DNA from: an uncultured Alphaproteobacteria bacterium
GTDB lineage: Bacteria > Pseudomonadota > Alphaproteobacteria > HIMB59 > GCA-002718135
Direction: 5' to 3'
DNA: 37,248 bases
Assembly (NCBI GenBank): GCA_902597795.1
Contig: CACJZA010000010.1
Coordinates: 1-37,248, forward strand
Below, one piece after another: positions 34,969 to 37,248 of the stretch. Made by a program: the position numbers and the translations under genes. Below the pieces are notes generated by a model, which made no database searches, was not told where the DNA came from, and saw only the letters and a list, made by a program, of their open reading frames with translations. The stretch's first letter is position 1, and every line of letters starts with the position of its first letter.

Positions 34969-35406
34969 ATGGATATAGAAAAAGGAATTAGATTTGAATG
35001 CCAGGGTTCTGGAAATTGTTGTGTTTCAAGAGGTACCTATGGTTTTGTTTATTTAAGTAAGAAAGATATTAAAAAATTGTCAGATGGATTTAAAATAACA
35101 GAACAAAACTTTGTAAAAAACTATTGTCAAAAAACTGATGGTTTCATCCACTTAAAGGAACTAAAAAAAAATAATGGAAATTGCATATTTTTGAAAGATA
35201 ACAAATGCACTGTTTATAAGTCGAGACCTATACAATGTAGAACTTGGCCTTTTTGGCCTGAAAATATGAATACAAAAACTTGGAATAACGATATTGCTAA
35301 AAATTGCCCTGGTGTTGGTAAAGGTGAAGTAAAAACAAAGAAAGAAATTTTAAAACAAGTACAAATTGATTATGAAAACGAATTAAATATTAGGAATAAA
35401 AATTAA
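34969..35406 (+). CDS. YkgJ-type cysteine-cluster protein
   Basis: This 145-residue protein has a cluster of eight cysteines: Cys11, Cys17, Cys18, Cys53, Cys72, Cys80, Cys90 and Cys113. The pattern CQGSGNCC (11-18), CIFL..CTVYKSRPIQCRTWPF (72-95) and KNCPG (112-115) is that of the YkgJ family (formerly UPF0153), thought to bind an Fe-S or zinc centre; function unknown. It follows recG by 5 bp on the same strand, a common placement. It shares stop-codon bases with the convergent small gene (TTAA at 35403-35406). Confidence 0.9.
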   Translation: MDIEKGIRFECQGSGNCCVSRGTYGFVYLSKKDIKKLSDGFKITEQNFVKNYCQKTDGFIHLKELKKNNGNCIFLKDNKCTVYKSRPIQCRTWPFWPENMNTKTWNNDIAKNCPGVGKGEVKTKKEILKQVQIDYENELNIRNKN

Positions 35407-35591
35407 CCATCAGACTCAAATTCCATTTCTTTAAAGTATCCAATATATTTATTTGTCTTTTTCTTATTCTTAAGCAATATCTTTATTGTTGTTCCTTCGA
35501 GAACTACTTCAAGAATGTTATCATTTTTTCTTAAAATATCACAATTTTTCTCGATACCAGAAGCAATATTTTTAATTTTTGCTTTTTTCAT
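35403..35591 (-). CDS. Small basic protein just after tRNA-Lys
   Basis: This 62-residue Lys/Ile/Asn-rich protein was not recognised. An early KNIASGIEKNCDIL helix is followed by beta-like strands (ILEVVLEGTTIKILL) and a basic loop; it might bind nucleic acid, but this is inference. The ATG begins only 6 nt after the encoded CCA of tRNA-Lys, with no Shine-Dalgarno. The mRNA is probably read through from the tRNA promoter and released by tRNA 3' processing, leaving a near-leaderless transcript. The stop shares bases with the convergent ykgJ-like gene. Confidence 0.5.
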   Translation of the reverse strand: MKKAKIKNIASGIEKNCDILRKNDNILEVVLEGTTIKILLKNKKKTNKYIGYFKEMEFESDG

Positions 35592-35597
35592 TTTGGA

Positions 35598-35673
<76 letters not shown>

Positions 35674-35686
35674 ATCGAATTTGTAT

Positions 35687-35715
35687 TCTATATAGTTCAA
35701 ATATTGTAAGCGCAA
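35687..35715 (-). promoter_or_regulatory. Promoter of tRNA-Lys
   Basis: On the minus strand TTGCGC (35710-35715) and TATAGA (35687-35692) are separated by 17 bp. The -10 box lies 13 nt before the tRNA 5' end. The sequence sits just after the coaD stop, so it gives this unit its own promoter. Confidence 0.6.
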
Positions 35716-35723
35716 GTGATTAA

Positions 35724-36218
35724 CTAAGAGTTTTTTTTATTAAGTTGTTCTAAAGTATTTTTAGAAACAAAATTTGAAACATCTCCACCTAGTTTATGGA
35801 CTTCTTTAACAAAATTAGATGAAATGAATGAATTTTTTTCAGAAGTCATAAGAAATATTGTCTCAATATCGGGGTTAAGTTGGTAGTTCATCCCTGTCAT
35901 TTGAAATTCATACTCAAAATCAGAAACTGCTCTTAAACCACGTATTATACATGTGGCATTTTGATCTTTAGCAAAAGTTGTAAGTAATCCTGATAATTCA
36001 GTAACATTAATTTTTGAATTTAATTCATTTACAGAACTTATATCACTTTTGATAATATTAATTCTTTCTTGAACACTAAATAATGAATCTTTGTTTATAT
36101 TATTAGCGACAGCTATTACTAATTTATCTACTATTCTAAGTGATCTTTTAATTATGTCCATATGACCTGCAGTCATAGGATCAAAAGTACCCGGATATAT
36201 TCCAATTTTATTAATCAT
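35724..36218 (-). CDS. coaD: Phosphopantetheine adenylyltransferase
   Basis: This 164-residue enzyme makes dephospho-CoA from ATP and 4'-phosphopantetheine. The nucleotidyl-transferase motif GTFDPMTAGH (TxGH at 16-19), the RGLRAVSDFEYEFQM region and ISSNFVKEV are intact. The start is the ATG at 36218 (MINKIGIYPGTF), giving the usual ~160-residue length. A GTG 14 codons upstream (36260) would add a non-conserved hydrophobic segment. With the ATG, the gene overlaps the gyrA stop by 8 nt. The gyrA-coaD order is common in alphaproteobacteria. Confidence 0.95.
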   Translation of the reverse strand: MINKIGIYPGTFDPMTAGHMDIIKRSLRIVDKLVIAVANNINKDSLFSVQERINIIKSDISSVNELNSKINVTELSGLLTTFAKDQNATCIIRGLRAVSDFEYEFQMTGMNYQLNPDIETIFLMTSEKNSFISSNFVKEVHKLGGDVSNFVSKNTLEQLNKKNS

Positions 36219-37248
36219 TTTCAAATTCTTGTATTCTAGAAACAGAAACAATTCTATCACTTTCAGGTATCTTAAAAATACTTACACCTTTGGTGGATCT
36301 CCCTGCAATTCTAATTTGATTTACATTAACTCTAATAATTTGACCTTTGTCACTAACAAGAATAATTTCATCATTGTCCTGAACAACAAAACAATCAACA
36401 ACTTCTCCATTTTTTTCAGATGTTATTATGCCAGTAATGCCTTTTCCTCCTCTATTTGAAATTCTATATTCATAAGCAGATGATCTTTTTCCAAAACCCT
36501 TTGATGTTATAGCTAATAGAAATTCTTCATTTTTATTTAATTCTTCAAATCCATTTTTAAGAGATGAGGATTCTTTTCTACTTTCAGATGCTGCTTTTAA
36601 ATATTCTTGTCGAATGCTCATGTCAATCACTGAGTGTTTCAGAATTGCTAGAGAAATAATAGTATTACCCTTATCTAATTTTATGCCTCTAACACCAGAT
36701 GAATTTAAACCAGAAAATAATCTTAATTTTTCAACTGGGAAACGTAAACATTTTCCACTTGATGAAGAAAGTAAAATATCATCATCTATAGTACAAAGCT
36801 TAACACCGATTAATTCATCTTTTTCGTCAAGCTTAATAGATACCTTGCCTGAATCCCTCAATTCTCTTTTTCCACTCTTAGCAACATCAATTAATTTATT
36901 TTTTCTAACCATTCCATTTTTGGTTGTAAAAATAACATAAAATTTTTCCCACTGATTTTCATCTAGAGGTAACGGTAGAAAAGTTGATATTTTTTCAGAA
37001 TTTTTAAAAGGCAGTAAATTAACTATAGGCTTTCCCCTTGCCTTTAAACTAGCTTCAGGAACATCATGAGATTTTAGAGAGTAAACTTTTCCTAATGAAG
37101 AAAAAACTAAAAGTTTAGTATGAGTATCTGCAAAGTGAATTTCTTTAACAAAATCTTCTTCTCTTGTTGACATACCAGTTTTGCCTTTGCCTCCTCTATT
37201 TTGAGAACGATAATTAGATAATAGTGATCTTTTTATGTATCCATTATT
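36211..37248 (-). CDS. gyrA: DNA gyrase subunit A, C-terminal part (5' end outside window)
   Basis: The frame is open to the window edge, giving the C-terminal ~345 residues of GyrA, the DNA-wrapping beta-pinwheel domain. The GyrA box, which defines gyrase as opposed to topoisomerase IV, is QNRGGKG at 37183-37203 (canonical QRRGGKG). Pinwheel blade motifs recur: GKVYSLKSHDVPEA, ARGKPIVNLLP, SSGVRGIKL, NRGGKGITG and GQIIRVNVNQIRIAGRSTKGV. The catalytic Tyr and N-terminal region lie outside. A frame starting at the internal Met at 37173 would miss the GyrA box, so that Met is not the start. It is followed by coaD. Confidence 0.95.
   Translation of the reverse strand, partial: NNGYIKRSLLSNYRSQNRGGKGKTGMSTREEDFVKEIHFADTHTKLLVFSSLGKVYSLKSHDVPEASLKARGKPIVNLLPFKNSEKISTFLPLPLDENQWEKFYVIFTTKNGMVRKNKLIDVAKSGKRELRDSGKVSIKLDEKDELIGVKLCTIDDDILLSSSSGKCLRFPVEKLRLFSGLNSSGVRGIKLDKGNTIISLAILKHSVIDMSIRQEYLKAASESRKESSSLKNGFEELNKNEEFLLAITSKGFGKRSSAYEYRISNRGGKGITGIITSEKNGEVVDCFVVQDNDEIILVSDKGQIIRVNVNQIRIAGRSTKGVSIFKIPESDRIVSVSRIQEFEND

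Noticed and set aside
36219-36260. Longer coaD with an upstream GTG start
   Set aside because: The added segment is not conserved and gives a length above the family norm; the ATG at 36218 fits.

Overview
The window is strongly AT-rich and gene-dense and comes from the chromosome of an alphaproteobacterium. The housekeeping order supports this: mltB-rlpA-dacC-tmk-holB-metG-tatD-metallo-beta-lactamase-fold gene, mfd-sdhE beside divergent recG, and gyrA-coaD. Very low GC, tiny or negative intergenic gaps and many small transporters suggest a streamlined, probably marine and free-living lineage (SAR11-like, HIMB59-like or another AT-rich clade). The exact clade is inference and cannot be settled from these genes by eye. 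No prophage, insertion sequence, CRISPR array or rRNA operon was seen.

Region 1 (1-5.3 kb): the end of a gene joining a PlsC-type acyltransferase to an SGNH hydrolase, facing a three-gene operon on the minus strand. That operon encodes a TTC38-like TPR protein, a protein resembling D-apionate lactonase (ApnL), and a Gfo/Idh/MocA oxidoreductase resembling D-apiose dehydrogenase (ApsD). Together the last two would oxidise the branched pentose D-apiose to D-apionate.

Region 2 (5.3-16.4 kb): an accessory stretch with frequent strand switches. It holds YjbQ, an MFS transporter, four EamA/DMT transporters, a class IV-like histone-deacetylase-family enzyme, a zinc-ribbon-like protein with four CxxC pairs, a DUF3147-like membrane protein, an orphan TupA-like binding protein, a 2-oxoglutarate/Fe(II) oxygenase related to the HalD/BesD type, and SelO. 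Most convergent pairs here share or abut their stop codons.

Region 3 (16.4-27.8 kb): a long minus-strand run. Upstream in transcription are the cell-wall genes mltB, rlpA and dacC, then tmk, holB, metG, tatD and a PhnP-like hydrolase. The run continues almost without gaps into a putative catabolic set: beta-hydroxyacid dehydrogenase, SMP-30 lactonase, PhhB and an M81 (MlrC) metallopeptidase.

Region 4 (27.8-37.2 kb): tRNA-Ser(UGA), a 38-residue membrane protein, a PQQ-type aldose dehydrogenase, mfd, sdhE, divergent recG with a YkgJ-type cysteine-cluster gene, a small gene starting 6 nt after tRNA-Lys(UUU), coaD and the 3' part of gyrA.

The best candidates for undescribed biology are the TTC38-apnL-apsD operon, the acyltransferase-SGNH fusion, the tRNA-Lys/small-gene unit, the unusual RlpA and SdhE active-site or motif changes, and the M81-PhhB-SMP30 gene set. 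No stretch over 300 bases lacks a gene; the longest gap is 8091-8381.
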